Assembly (NCBI GenBank): GCA_003663695.1
Contig: QMUB01000097.1
Coordinates: 1 to 5,522 of the forward strand
Length of the DNA stretch: 5,522 nucleotides
Source of the DNA: Thermococci archaeon
Lineage (GTDB): Archaea > Methanobacteriota_B > Thermococci > Thermococcales > Thermococcaceae
Direction: 5' to 3'
Shown: positions 1-4,704 of the stretch, piece by piece
How the letters are laid out: every line of letters begins with the position of its first letter
Numbering within the stretch: position 1 is the stretch's first letter
Position numbers and translations under genes: made by a program
Notes under the pieces: model-generated
What the model was told of the DNA's origin: nothing
Seen by the model: only the letters and a program-made list of their open reading frames with translations
Database searches by the model: none

Positions 1-1
1 A

Positions 2-117
2 GAGGGCGTTAGGGTCTTTATGAAGAGTAAAAAATTGTGGGTGCGGTTGTTCTGGGAGATGTTAAGAAAAGCATTGAAATGGAGAGGATGATAAAGGAGT
101 CCCTTCAGTTCATATAA
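2..117 (+). CDS. 3' end of an upstream gene, possibly an NAD(P)H:rubredoxin oxidoreductase-like flavoprotein, with an apparent frameshift
   Basis: No single frame is open and protein-like across this stretch. Frame 2 gives EGVRVFMKSK up to the A6 run at 29-34. Frame 1 from that run gives KIVGAVVLGDVKKSIE and ends at TAA 115-117. Joining them needs a -1 shift, equivalent to one A missing from the run, and yields a continuous plausible C-terminus. Without the shift, frame 2 continues to TGA 89-91 with an unconvincing Trp/Arg-rich tail. The 'k-i-V-G-A-v-v-l-G-D' motif is typical of the C-terminal part of FAD/NAD-dependent rubredoxin reductases, NADH oxidases and NirB-type proteins. If that is right, the gene would supply electrons to the rubredoxin, SOR and rubrerythrin encoded just downstream. 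The family call rests on one short motif and is tentative. The frameshift could be a sequencing error, a real mutation or slippage. Confidence 0.4.
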
Positions 118-128
118 TCGGGGATTTT

Positions 129-146
129 GGAAACCTTTTTATATTT
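129..146 (+). promoter_or_regulatory. Promoter (BRE/TATA) of rubrerythrin
   Basis: GGAAACC followed by TTTTTATATTT forms an archaeal TFB-recognition element and TATA box centred near 140. Initiation about 25 bp downstream, near 165-168, would leave a leader of roughly 25 nt before the ATG at 191. The 20 bases 131-150 match the rubredoxin promoter (741-760) at 17 positions by eye. Confidence 0.6.
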
Positions 147-148
147 CT

Positions 149-178
149 TTTTCGAAAATAGCACTGAAAATTTTCGAA
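149..178 (+). promoter_or_regulatory. Inverted repeat over the rubrerythrin transcription start, candidate operator
   Basis: TTCGAAAA at 151-158 and its exact complement TTTTCGAA at 171-178 are separated by 12 bases. The left arm also sits in a 10-bp palindrome, TTTTCGAAAA (149-158). The element lies between the TATA box and the start codon and spans the predicted initiation site, where a repressor could act. No regulator is identified, and AT-rich palindromes can arise by chance. Confidence 0.3.
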
Positions 179-190
179 TTGGTGGTTTAT

Positions 191-706
191 ATGGTTGTGA
201 AAAAGAAAATGACCAAAAGGTTTTTGGAGGAAGCATATGCGGGAGAGAGCCAAGCGCATATGCGTTATATGCTTTTTGCGGATGTTGCTGAGAAGGAAGG
301 CTTTCCAAACATTGCAAAGCTTTTCAGGGCTATAGCTTTTGCTGAACTGGTTCACGCTAGGAACCATTATCAAGCCCTCGGCAACATAGGGGAGACACCT
401 GAAAATCTCCAGGTAGCAATAGATGGAGAGACATTTGAGGTTGAGGAGATGTACCCCGTCTACAAGACAACTGCAGAGCTGCAAGGCGAAAATGAAGCCA
501 TCAAAAGCACATACTATGCCCTTGAAGCTGAAAAAATACATGCGGAGCTCTACAAGAAGGCGAAGGAGCTTGCCGAGCAAAAGAAGGACATGCACATCGA
601 GAGGGTGTATATATGCCCCGTTTGTGGATACACAGCAGTTGACGAGGCTCCCGAGCACTGCCCCGTCTGCGGCGCGCCCAAAGAGGAGTTCATGGTTTTT
701 GAGTGA
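191..706 (+). CDS. rbr: Rubrerythrin (NADH peroxidase component)
   Basis: A 171-residue cytoplasmic non-haem iron protein that reduces hydrogen peroxide to water with electrons from rubredoxin. The N-terminal part (about 8-135) is a four-helix ferritin-like di-iron domain. Visible ligand motifs are AGES (Glu19), ExxH at Glu52/His55, Glu86 in the EEMYP segment, and ExxH at Glu114/His117. A C-terminal rubredoxin-like domain (about 138-171) has two CPVC pairs, Cys142/145 and Cys157/160, to hold one Fe(SCys)4 centre. Length and start (MVVKKKMTK) agree closely with the P. furiosus enzyme as I recall it. ATG 191 is chosen because GGTGG at 181-185 lies 5 nt upstream; the in-frame TTG at 179 lacks a good site. 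It has its own promoter and precedes rubredoxin and SOR, its usual partners in Thermococcales. Confidence 0.97.
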   Translation: MVVKKKMTKRFLEEAYAGESQAHMRYMLFADVAEKEGFPNIAKLFRAIAFAELVHARNHYQALGNIGETPENLQVAIDGETFEVEEMYPVYKTTAELQGENEAIKSTYYALEAEKIHAELYKKAKELAEQKKDMHIERVYICPVCGYTAVDEAPEHCPVCGAPKEEFMVFE

Positions 707-721
707 GTTTTTTATTTTTAA
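707..721 (+). terminator. T-rich putative terminator after rubrerythrin
   Basis: The rubrerythrin stop is followed at once by GTTTTTTATTTTTA, with no hairpin. Archaeal RNA polymerase commonly terminates at such T tracts. A fresh promoter starts about 20 bp later, consistent with at least partial termination here. Confidence 0.45.
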
Positions 722-738
722 CTTAAAAGGTTTGATAC

Positions 739-757
739 GAAAACCTTATAATATTTG
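739..757 (+). promoter_or_regulatory. Promoter (BRE/TATA) of the rubredoxin-SOR operon
   Basis: GAAAACC followed by TTATAATATTT is a strong archaeal BRE/TATA element centred near 749. Initiation would fall near 774, about 10 nt before the rubredoxin ATG at 785. The first 11 bases, GAAAACCTTAT, are identical to the promoter of the minus-strand ferritin-like gene at 5036-5053. Confidence 0.65.
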
Positions 758-784
758 TTTGATAACATTTAGATGGTGAAAAAC

Positions 785-946
785 ATGGCGAAATGGAGAT
801 GTATGGTTTGTGGCTACATATACGATGAGGAGACCGGAGATCAGGATTCGGGAGCAGAGCCAGGAACGACGTTTGAAGATCTGCCCGAAGATTGGGTATG
901 CCCGCTCTGCGGGGCACCAAAGGATATGTTTGAACAAATTGAGTGA
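785..946 (+). CDS. rub: Rubredoxin
   Basis: A 53-residue soluble one-electron carrier with a single Fe(SCys)4 site. The ligands are visible as two CxxCG loops: Cys6/Cys9 (CMVCGY) and Cys39/Cys42 (CPLCGAP). Between them are the conserved YIYD, the GD..G..PGT loop, and DLPEDWVCP. Size and layout match P. furiosus rubredoxin, which shuttles electrons from NAD(P)H:rubredoxin oxidoreductase to superoxide reductase and rubrerythrin. The start is ATG 785, because GGTGA at 775-779 lies 5 nt upstream. The in-frame ATG at 773 falls on the predicted transcription start and overlaps that site, so it is unlikely. The gene lies between its two electron acceptors and ends 9 bases before SOR, whose ribosome binding site overlaps this stop codon. 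Confidence 0.97.
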   Translation: MAKWRCMVCGYIYDEETGDQDSGAEPGTTFEDLPEDWVCPLCGAPKDMFEQIE

Positions 947-955
947 GGTGGGAGC

Positions 956-1303
956 ATGATAAGCAAAACAATAAAAAGCGGAGACTGGAAAGGAGAGAAG
1001 CACGTCCCCGTTATAGAGTACAGGAAGGAGGGGGAGATGATTGAAGCTGAGGTAGCTGTTGGCAAGGAGATACCGCACCCGAACACGCCGGAGCACCACA
1101 TTGCATGGATCGAGCTCTACTTCCACCCGGAAGGGGGGGCTTTTCCAATAATGGTAGGTAGGGTCGCCTTTACGAACCACAGTGATCCGCTGACGGAGCC
1201 AAGGGCCAAGTTCTACTTCAAGACGGGCAAAAAAGGGAAACTCCACGCTCTGAGCTACTGCAACATCCATGGCCTCTGGGAAAATGAGGTCGAGTTTGAG
1301 TGA
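956..1303 (+). CDS. sorA: Superoxide reductase (1Fe type, neelaredoxin class)
   Basis: A 115-residue cytoplasmic enzyme that reduces superoxide to hydrogen peroxide without making O2, using electrons from rubredoxin. The Fe(His)4Cys site is complete: His16 (in GEKHVP, with Glu14 and Lys15), His41 and His47 (IPHPNTPEHH), and Cys102/His105 (SYCNIHGLWENEV). There is no N-terminal desulforedoxin domain, so this is the single-iron class. It starts MISKTIKSGDWKGEKHVPVIEY, very like the P. furiosus enzyme, but is about nine residues shorter, with the gap in the loop before TEP (residues 76-82 here). GAGGTGG at 945-951 is the binding site, 4 nt before ATG 956, and overlaps the rubredoxin stop, indicating cotranscription and coupled translation. 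Confidence 0.96.
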   Translation: MISKTIKSGDWKGEKHVPVIEYRKEGEMIEAEVAVGKEIPHPNTPEHHIAWIELYFHPEGGAFPIMVGRVAFTNHSDPLTEPRAKFYFKTGKKGKLHALSYCNIHGLWENEVEFE

Positions 1304-1307
1304 TTTC

Positions 1308-1322
1308 ACTCCCTTTTTATTT
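1308..1322 (+). terminator. Weak T-rich putative terminator after SOR
   Basis: Five bases after the SOR stop comes ACTCCCTTTTTATTT, a pyrimidine-rich T5-A-T3 tract of the kind archaeal polymerases release at. No hairpin is evident. The remaining bases to 1430 hold no gene I can support. Confidence 0.3.
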
Positions 1323-1429
1323 GCTGGATTTTGGTAAATGTAAATTATTTCCTGGGTTTTCTTCATGCTGCGTAAGGAGATACATACAATATTCCCATGA
1401 GTTTGCTTGGAGCATACTGAGTAAAACAG

Positions 1430-1446
1430 CAAAGCTTATCTATAAG
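1430..1446 (+). promoter_or_regulatory. Putative promoter of the KaiC-like operon
   Basis: CAAAG (BRE-like) followed by CTTATCTATAAG gives a TATA element centred near 1440. Initiation about 25 bp downstream, near 1465, would leave a leader of about 10 nt with GGTGG (1466-1470) before ATG 1476. It lacks the AAACCTTAT signature of the redox-gene promoters. Confidence 0.45.
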
Positions 1447-1475
1447 TAACATCGTAATAGCTTTTGGTGGATACC

Positions 1476-2183
1476 ATGCGCATTTCAACCGGGGTAGAGG
1501 AATTGGATAAGATGCTTCATGGAGGACTAATACCCGGAAGGGCATACCTCGTTAAAGGAGGGCCTGGAAGCGGTAAAACAACCCTAACCATTCACTTTCT
1601 TATAGAAGGTGCTAAAAAAGGGGAGAAGGTTCTCTATGTTTCTCTGGAAGAGCCAGTTGATATTCTCAAAGAAGATATGAAGAAACTTGGGTTTAACATA
1701 GATGTGCCCAACTTCGTTGCGATTGATGCCACGCCCGTGAAGCAGAAGAGGAGTATCTTTGAGGCAGAGCATTTTGAGGAATTTGCCAAAGACTTTAAGA
1801 GGCTTGTGGATGCCATTGTGAACAGGTTGAAGGGGGAGAAATACACCAGGATTGTTATTGACCCCATAACAATGCTGAGACTTACGATTAGGGATGAGCT
1901 GGAATACAGAAGGATGTTTATTGGGTTCTTAAAGGAAGTTGCCAGATATGATGCCACCCTCGTGCTAACCTCCGAGTTTTATAACACGGATATTGAGGAT
2001 TATCTTGTCAGCGGCGTTATTGAATTGAGGGAAGTGGAGGAGGGTGGAAAAACACTGCGGGGCATTAAAATAGTTAAGTTCAGGGGTAGCGCCTTCGATG
2101 AGAGCTTAAGACCATACAAAATAACGGATGAGGGTATCAAAGTGTACCATAAGGAGTCCATATTTAGAGGGTCTGATGAATGA
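1476..2183 (+). CDS. KaiC-like RecA-superfamily ATPase, single domain
   Basis: A 235-residue single-domain member of the archaeal KaiC/RadA-like ATPase family, with a typical N-terminus (RISTGVEELDKMLHGGLIPG). Walker A is GGPGSGKT at about 28-35. A paired catalytic glutamate motif, SLEEP, lies at 56-60, and Walker B is RIVIDP with Asp129. The C-terminal KaiC signature (K-F-R-G-S ... PYKITDEGIKV) closes the domain. It should bind and hydrolyse ATP in the cytoplasm and probably oligomerises; the target is unknown. Archaeal KaiC relatives are linked to signal transduction and the archaellum (FlaH), not shown to form a clock. ATG 1476 is chosen because GGTGG (1466-1470) lies 5 nt upstream; TTG 1464 has no such site. 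ATGA overlap (2180-2183) couples it to the next gene. Confidence 0.9.
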   Translation: MRISTGVEELDKMLHGGLIPGRAYLVKGGPGSGKTTLTIHFLIEGAKKGEKVLYVSLEEPVDILKEDMKKLGFNIDVPNFVAIDATPVKQKRSIFEAEHFEEFAKDFKRLVDAIVNRLKGEKYTRIVIDPITMLRLTIRDELEYRRMFIGFLKEVARYDATLVLTSEFYNTDIEDYLVSGVIELREVEEGGKTLRGIKIVKFRGSAFDESLRPYKITDEGIKVYHKESIFRGSDE

Positions 2184-2782
2184 GGATTGGGATTCCCAAA
2201 CTCGATGAGCTTCTGGGTGAGATTGAGCTAGGGAGTACCGTGCTGATTGAAACCATCGGCGAGATTGGTATTGAAATAGCCATAGAAGCGCTCAAAAGAA
2301 ACAAAGAGAAGAGCGCTGTATTCCTCACACCAAGGCTCAAGAAGAGACTTGAACACATATTCGAGCTGGGTGAGGTGGTATACCTGACACTGGGTGAAGA
2401 TTTTGCTCCCCAAGAGCTCTTTAAAGTAACTCATGCTTTGAGGGAGCTGCCTGAGGATCGCTTTATTGCGGTGTTCCTAATTCAACCCCTCCTTATTTTT
2501 CACCCCTCTCAAAGGGTCTACAGATTTTTTGCTGAACTTTCAGACATAGCCAATGCCCGAGGTATTATCCTGATGACAATGATAGATAAAAGGCTGGTGG
2601 ATGAGAGGACGCTTGCAACATTTGAAGAGTCTGCAACCCATGTAATTGACATCGTGGAAGTTATTCAGGGGTTCAAGATTATCCGAGGACTGAGGATTAA
2701 GAAAAGTCCAAAGAAGATATCCGGGTTTTATAAACTCAAGATAAAGGATGGAAATGTTGAGGTCGGTGAGCTCCTTGGATGA
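2180..2782 (+). CDS. Degenerate KaiC-like protein, predicted pseudo-ATPase partner
   Basis: A 200-residue protein that lines up by eye with the preceding ATPase along its length. It starts IGIPKLDELLGEIELGSTVLIE, like ISTGVEELDKMLHGGLIPG, and ends GFKIIRGLRIKK....GFYKLKIKDGNVEV, like the C-terminal KaiC signature. The catalytic parts are replaced. The P-loop position reads TIGEIGIE (25-32), with no Lys-Thr. SLEEP becomes FLTPR (48-52). The Walker B Asp is Gln102 (FLIQP). It should therefore not hydrolyse ATP and may be a structural or regulatory partner of the active subunit. ATG 2180 overlaps the upstream stop by 4 nt, so the pair should be made together. The fold is inferred from this alignment. 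A distant DUF835-like (inactivated KaiC-derived) origin is an alternative I cannot test. Confidence 0.7.
   Translation: MRIGIPKLDELLGEIELGSTVLIETIGEIGIEIAIEALKRNKEKSAVFLTPRLKKRLEHIFELGEVVYLTLGEDFAPQELFKVTHALRELPEDRFIAVFLIQPLLIFHPSQRVYRFFAELSDIANARGIILMTMIDKRLVDERTLATFEESATHVIDIVEVIQGFKIIRGLRIKKSPKKISGFYKLKIKDGNVEVGELLG
2765..2769 (+). promoter_or_regulatory. Ribosome binding site favouring the TTG start at 2775
   Basis: GGTGA lies 5 nt before TTG 2775, the same spacing as the strong sites elsewhere in the window. It competes with AAAGG (2743-2747), which would serve ATG 2754, so the start of the membrane protein remains ambiguous. Confidence 0.35.
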
Positions 2783-3398
2783 GATTGCTCTTTTAAATAT
2801 CTTCCTGGGTATTATGGCTTCTATAGGGTTGGCATATATTATGTTTCTCCTTTTGAATGTCTTTCCTTATTTTAAAAAAAGCAGAACTCTCATGTTAATC
2901 CAGGTAATCGGTGGATTATCCGTTCTACTTGGGATCTGGGCACTCAGGATTGTGAACTACACCAAAGAAAGCCTGAACAGTGTTTATCCCCTTTTGGTAC
3001 TTGCGGGGATGTCCATGATTATCCTTCCCCTCGTTAAGCTGAGGTTGTTTAAGTTTGATAGGAGCCTTATTTTGCAGGCCCTCCTTATACTCCTCTCCCT
3101 TTTCCCCTATACTGTTGTTCATGTGCCATGGAACTTCGTCCCTGGGACATTTGTCCTCGCTGCGGTCCTCTTCTTGATACGATTTCCTCTATTTTTGACA
3201 TGCCTCTCACCACTGGGGATGGTACTTGTCAATATCGCCTCATGGCTTTGGGTGATATTCGCATGGCTTAGATATTATCTGATTCAAACTCCTCCCACGT
3301 GTATGTCCTATGCTCTGCTGCTTATTCCCGTTACATCCCTTCTTCTCTGGGACTTTTCCGTGATAATCTCATATGAAAACACTAGGAGGTGGCTTTGA
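2775..3398 (+). CDS. Polytopic membrane protein, about 7 TM, first of two; function unknown
   Basis: An unrecognised integral membrane protein of 207 residues from this start. By eye there are about seven hydrophobic helices, near residues 7-30, 38-58, 70-89, 97-115, 121-141, 147-169 and 178-198, joined by short loops such as FKKSR (33-37) and KLRLFKFDR (88-96). There is no soluble domain or recognisable catalytic motif. The C-terminus ends YENTRRWL, a short basic tail. TTG 2775 follows GGTGA by 5 nt and overlaps the previous stop; ATG 2754 (AAAGG 6 nt upstream) and ATG 2748 are alternatives that add 7 or 9 residues. Overlaps on both sides place it in one operon with the KaiC-like pair, so a membrane partner, receptor or anchor for the ATPase is a reasonable inference, not shown. 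Confidence 0.8.
   Translation: MDEIALLNIFLGIMASIGLAYIMFLLLNVFPYFKKSRTLMLIQVIGGLSVLLGIWALRIVNYTKESLNSVYPLLVLAGMSMIILPLVKLRLFKFDRSLILQALLILLSLFPYTVVHVPWNFVPGTFVLAAVLFLIRFPLFLTCLSPLGMVLVNIASWLWVIFAWLRYYLIQTPPTCMSYALLLIPVTSLLLWDFSVIISYENTRRWL
3384..3392 (+). promoter_or_regulatory. Strong ribosome binding site setting the ATG 3398 start
   Basis: AGGAGGTGG is the most extended Shine-Dalgarno match in the window and lies 5 nt before ATG 3398. It rules out the in-frame GTG at 3389, which falls inside it. The site is within the last codons of the preceding membrane-protein gene. Confidence 0.7.
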
Positions 3399-3952
3399 TG
3401 GAATGTATTATTCTGGGAGAGCTAATTGACATATCGGTCGGTGTCGTTATAATTGGAACCTTCTTCTCAAAGAGGTTTCCTGTAATGCACCACTCGCCAT
3501 TTTCCCTTGTGATAGGAATTCTCTTCGTTGTGGATTCCTCCCTTGAGATTATTCTAAATAAACCCGTTGGGATTTTGGAATTCACCGGAGCACTTATTTT
3601 GCTGATTCTCCTAGAAAAGTTTATCTCCGAAAATACAGGGACGAAATTTAACCACTTCTCTCCCCTTCTGCCCCTTATTCTAACGATTTTGGTGATATTA
3701 ATAGAGAGGGATAATAGGTTCTTCCACTTTGGTACCCTCATGATTCTCAGTGTCATGGCATTGAGAACAGGTCAAGGAGCTAGGGTTATTGGATGGTACT
3801 ACAGGGATGTATTTTTTATTTCCTCTCTTTTTGGACTCTTTGGAGCTTTAAGTTTTCTGTTCAATTTTCCGATGGGGAGTGACTTCTTCTATTTTGGAGG
3901 GGTTTTGCTCTACATCCTGACGATAGGTGAAATCCTCCGGATATCTCACTAA
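3398..3952 (+). CDS. Polytopic membrane protein, about 7 TM, second of two; function unknown
   Basis: A 184-residue integral membrane protein, not recognised. Hydrophobic helices are seen near residues 4-23, 35-54, 58-76, 88-102, 108-122, 138-157 and 163-181; the fourth and fifth are short. Acidic residues lie within several helices (Glu8, Asp11, Asp46, Glu50, Glu61, Glu178), unusual for a purely structural membrane protein and perhaps tied to signal or ion handling. The loop RTGQGARVIGWYYRD (123-137) is the most distinctive hydrophilic stretch. It shares a similar size and helix count with the preceding protein but no clear sequence identity by eye. TGATG (3396-3400) fuses the previous stop to this start, with a strong ribosome site upstream. 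It is the last gene of the KaiC-like cassette; no convincing terminator follows. Confidence 0.85.
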   Translation: MECIILGELIDISVGVVIIGTFFSKRFPVMHHSPFSLVIGILFVVDSSLEIILNKPVGILEFTGALILLILLEKFISENTGTKFNHFSPLLPLILTILVILIERDNRFFHFGTLMILSVMALRTGQGARVIGWYYRDVFFISSLFGLFGALSFLFNFPMGSDFFYFGGVLLYILTIGEILRISH

Positions 3953-3969
3953 GTGGACACATCTGTCCA

Positions 3970-3984
3970 GGAATGCTTTTAACA
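3970..3984 (+). promoter_or_regulatory. Putative promoter of the DUF59-like gene
   Basis: GGAATG followed by CTTTTAACA resembles an archaeal BRE plus TATA box centred near 3979. Initiation near 4003-4005 would leave a leader of about 10 nt, containing GGTGAT (4005-4010), before ATG 4014. The 61-bp gap after the membrane protein also suggests a separate unit. Confidence 0.45.
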
Positions 3985-4013
3985 TCTCAATTGGAGTAAT
4001 GTATGGTGATAAA

Positions 4014-4337
4014 ATGAAAGTCTATTCACGGGATAGAGAGTATCCTGAAGAGTATCGAGAGGTTTTAAAGGAGCTTGGGGAGATAATCGACCCCGTGACT
4101 GGTGGGGATATACTCGATTCAGGGGTCGTGGCAGGGCTCGAAGTTAAGGAAGACACTTTAAAGATATGGTTAAACTTTGAGAGCTATGCTGAATATAACA
4201 TCATTGGAAACTCGGCAATAGCGTATTCGAGAATAATAGGCAATATAATGGAGCGTTTTGCGCTGGTGAAGTTTGCCAATGTTTACGTTTATGATTTAAG
4301 GAACAATGTGATTGGAAAGTTTGAAAAGAAGGAGTGA
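4014..4337 (+). CDS. MIP18/DUF59 (PaaD-like) family protein, cysteine-free
   Basis: A 107-residue soluble protein. Residues about 12-55 fit the MIP18/DUF59 pattern: VLKELGEIIDPVTGGDILDSGVVAGLEVKEDTLKIWLNF, with the DP..G.DI.D.G.V core at 26-39. The family includes SufT, PaaD and CIA2/MIP18, which act in iron-sulphur cluster assembly or maturation. This protein has no cysteine at all, so it lacks the Cys found in many members after the central strands, and its C-terminal half (about 56-107) is not familiar. A direct Fe-S role is therefore uncertain. ATG 4014 is preferred because GGTGAT lies 3-4 nt upstream within a short leader; in-frame ATG 3999 is a weaker choice. It lies between the KaiC-like cassette and the ferritin-like genes, with no clear operon link to either. 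Confidence 0.75.
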   Translation: MKVYSRDREYPEEYREVLKELGEIIDPVTGGDILDSGVVAGLEVKEDTLKIWLNFESYAEYNIIGNSAIAYSRIIGNIMERFALVKFANVYVYDLRNNVIGKFEKKE

Positions 4338-4610
4338 TGATGGGCATGGGGGAACCGGACATGCCCATCCAGCAATATTTGCAGGAATATTTCAGCCATC
4401 TTCTTATAGGTTTCAATCATATCCCTCTCTATATCAAGGTGTATTTCAGCCAGCCTTTTAACGAGTGCCTCCTGCTCGGCGGAGGGCCGTCTCCTTAACG
4501 TGTTCGTAGCCACGTGAAATTTTCTCAAGTTCCTTCTGGGCTTCAAGAATGCCTTTCATGAGGTGTTTATGGATAATCGTGTCTATAGCGATTCTGCTGA
4601 CGATTGCCTC
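4338..4610 (-). pseudogene. Frameshifted remnant of a ferritin-like helical protein
   Basis: Two minus-strand frames carry pieces of what looks like one alpha-helical protein. The frame from about 4610 reads AIVSRIAIDTIIHKHLMKG and continues through EAQKELEKISRGYEHVKET, then runs out to TAA 4460-4458. The other frame picks up near 4486 with PSAEQEALVKRLAEIHLD and continues IERDMIETYKKMAEI to about 4390. Joining them needs a +1 (or -2) shift near 4487. The His/Glu-rich amphipathic helices and the I-E-R-D-M-I-E-T-Y-K-K-M-A pattern resemble ferritin-like or rubrerythrin-like four-helix bundles. There is a stop just upstream of the first piece (4616-4614) and no credible start or ribosome site. 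After about 4390 the sequence loses family character. Family and boundaries are tentative. Confidence 0.45.
4339..4369. repeat. Perfect 10-bp inverted repeat just after the DUF59-like gene
   Basis: GATGGGCATG (4339-4348) pairs exactly with CATGCCCATC (4360-4369) across an 11-base loop, starting one base after the TGA at 4335-4337. It is GC-rich compared with its surroundings and has no following T tract on the plus strand. It lies within the decayed minus-strand ferritin-like sequence, where it would encode a His-rich segment (GHVRFPHAHHH). Confidence 0.7.
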
Positions 4611-4665
4611 TTTTTATGTCGATTTTCAGGTTTTAATCCTTTTTACCTAATTCCAGAATAGTCCC

Positions 4666-4688
4666 ATAAAAATATGTAAAAAGAAAGT
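4666..4688 (-). terminator. T-rich putative terminator of the minus-strand ferritin-like gene
   Basis: Read on the minus strand, about 16-38 bases past the stop of the ferritin-like gene, the sequence is TTTCTTTTTAC followed by ATATTTTTATG, a T-rich tract suited to archaeal termination. The plus strand from 4611 to 4704 holds no gene I can support. Confidence 0.35.
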
Positions 4689-4704
4689 TAAGACTAGAAT
4701 AACA

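Noticed and set aside
29..34. Programmed -1 frameshifting at the A6 run
   Set aside because: The run is short, no downstream stimulatory structure is evident, and a missing base or mutation explains it more simply. Kept only as an alternative.
757..766. GTTTGATAAC downstream of the rubredoxin TATA box as a SurR-type redox regulator site
   Set aside because: The known Thermococcales SurR half-sites are spaced GTT-n3-AAC; here the spacer is four bases, so it is only a near miss.
423..779. 118-codon plus-strand frame inside rubrerythrin
   Set aside because: Out-of-frame shadow with an Arg/Ser/Pro-rich translation and no start signal.
746..1432. 228-codon open frame on the minus strand across rubredoxin and SOR
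   Set aside because: It lies antisense to two unmistakable genes, has no ribosome site and a composition (Leu/Ser/His-rich) typical of a reverse-frame shadow.
4339..4369. Intrinsic bacterial-type terminator
   Set aside because: No T tract follows the stem on the plus strand, and archaeal termination does not generally rely on such hairpins.
4201..4416. 71-codon minus-strand frame overlapping the DUF59-like gene
   Set aside because: Antisense to a supported gene, with a Cys/Trp/Ser-rich improbable translation. The ferritin-like character is in the other two minus-strand frames.
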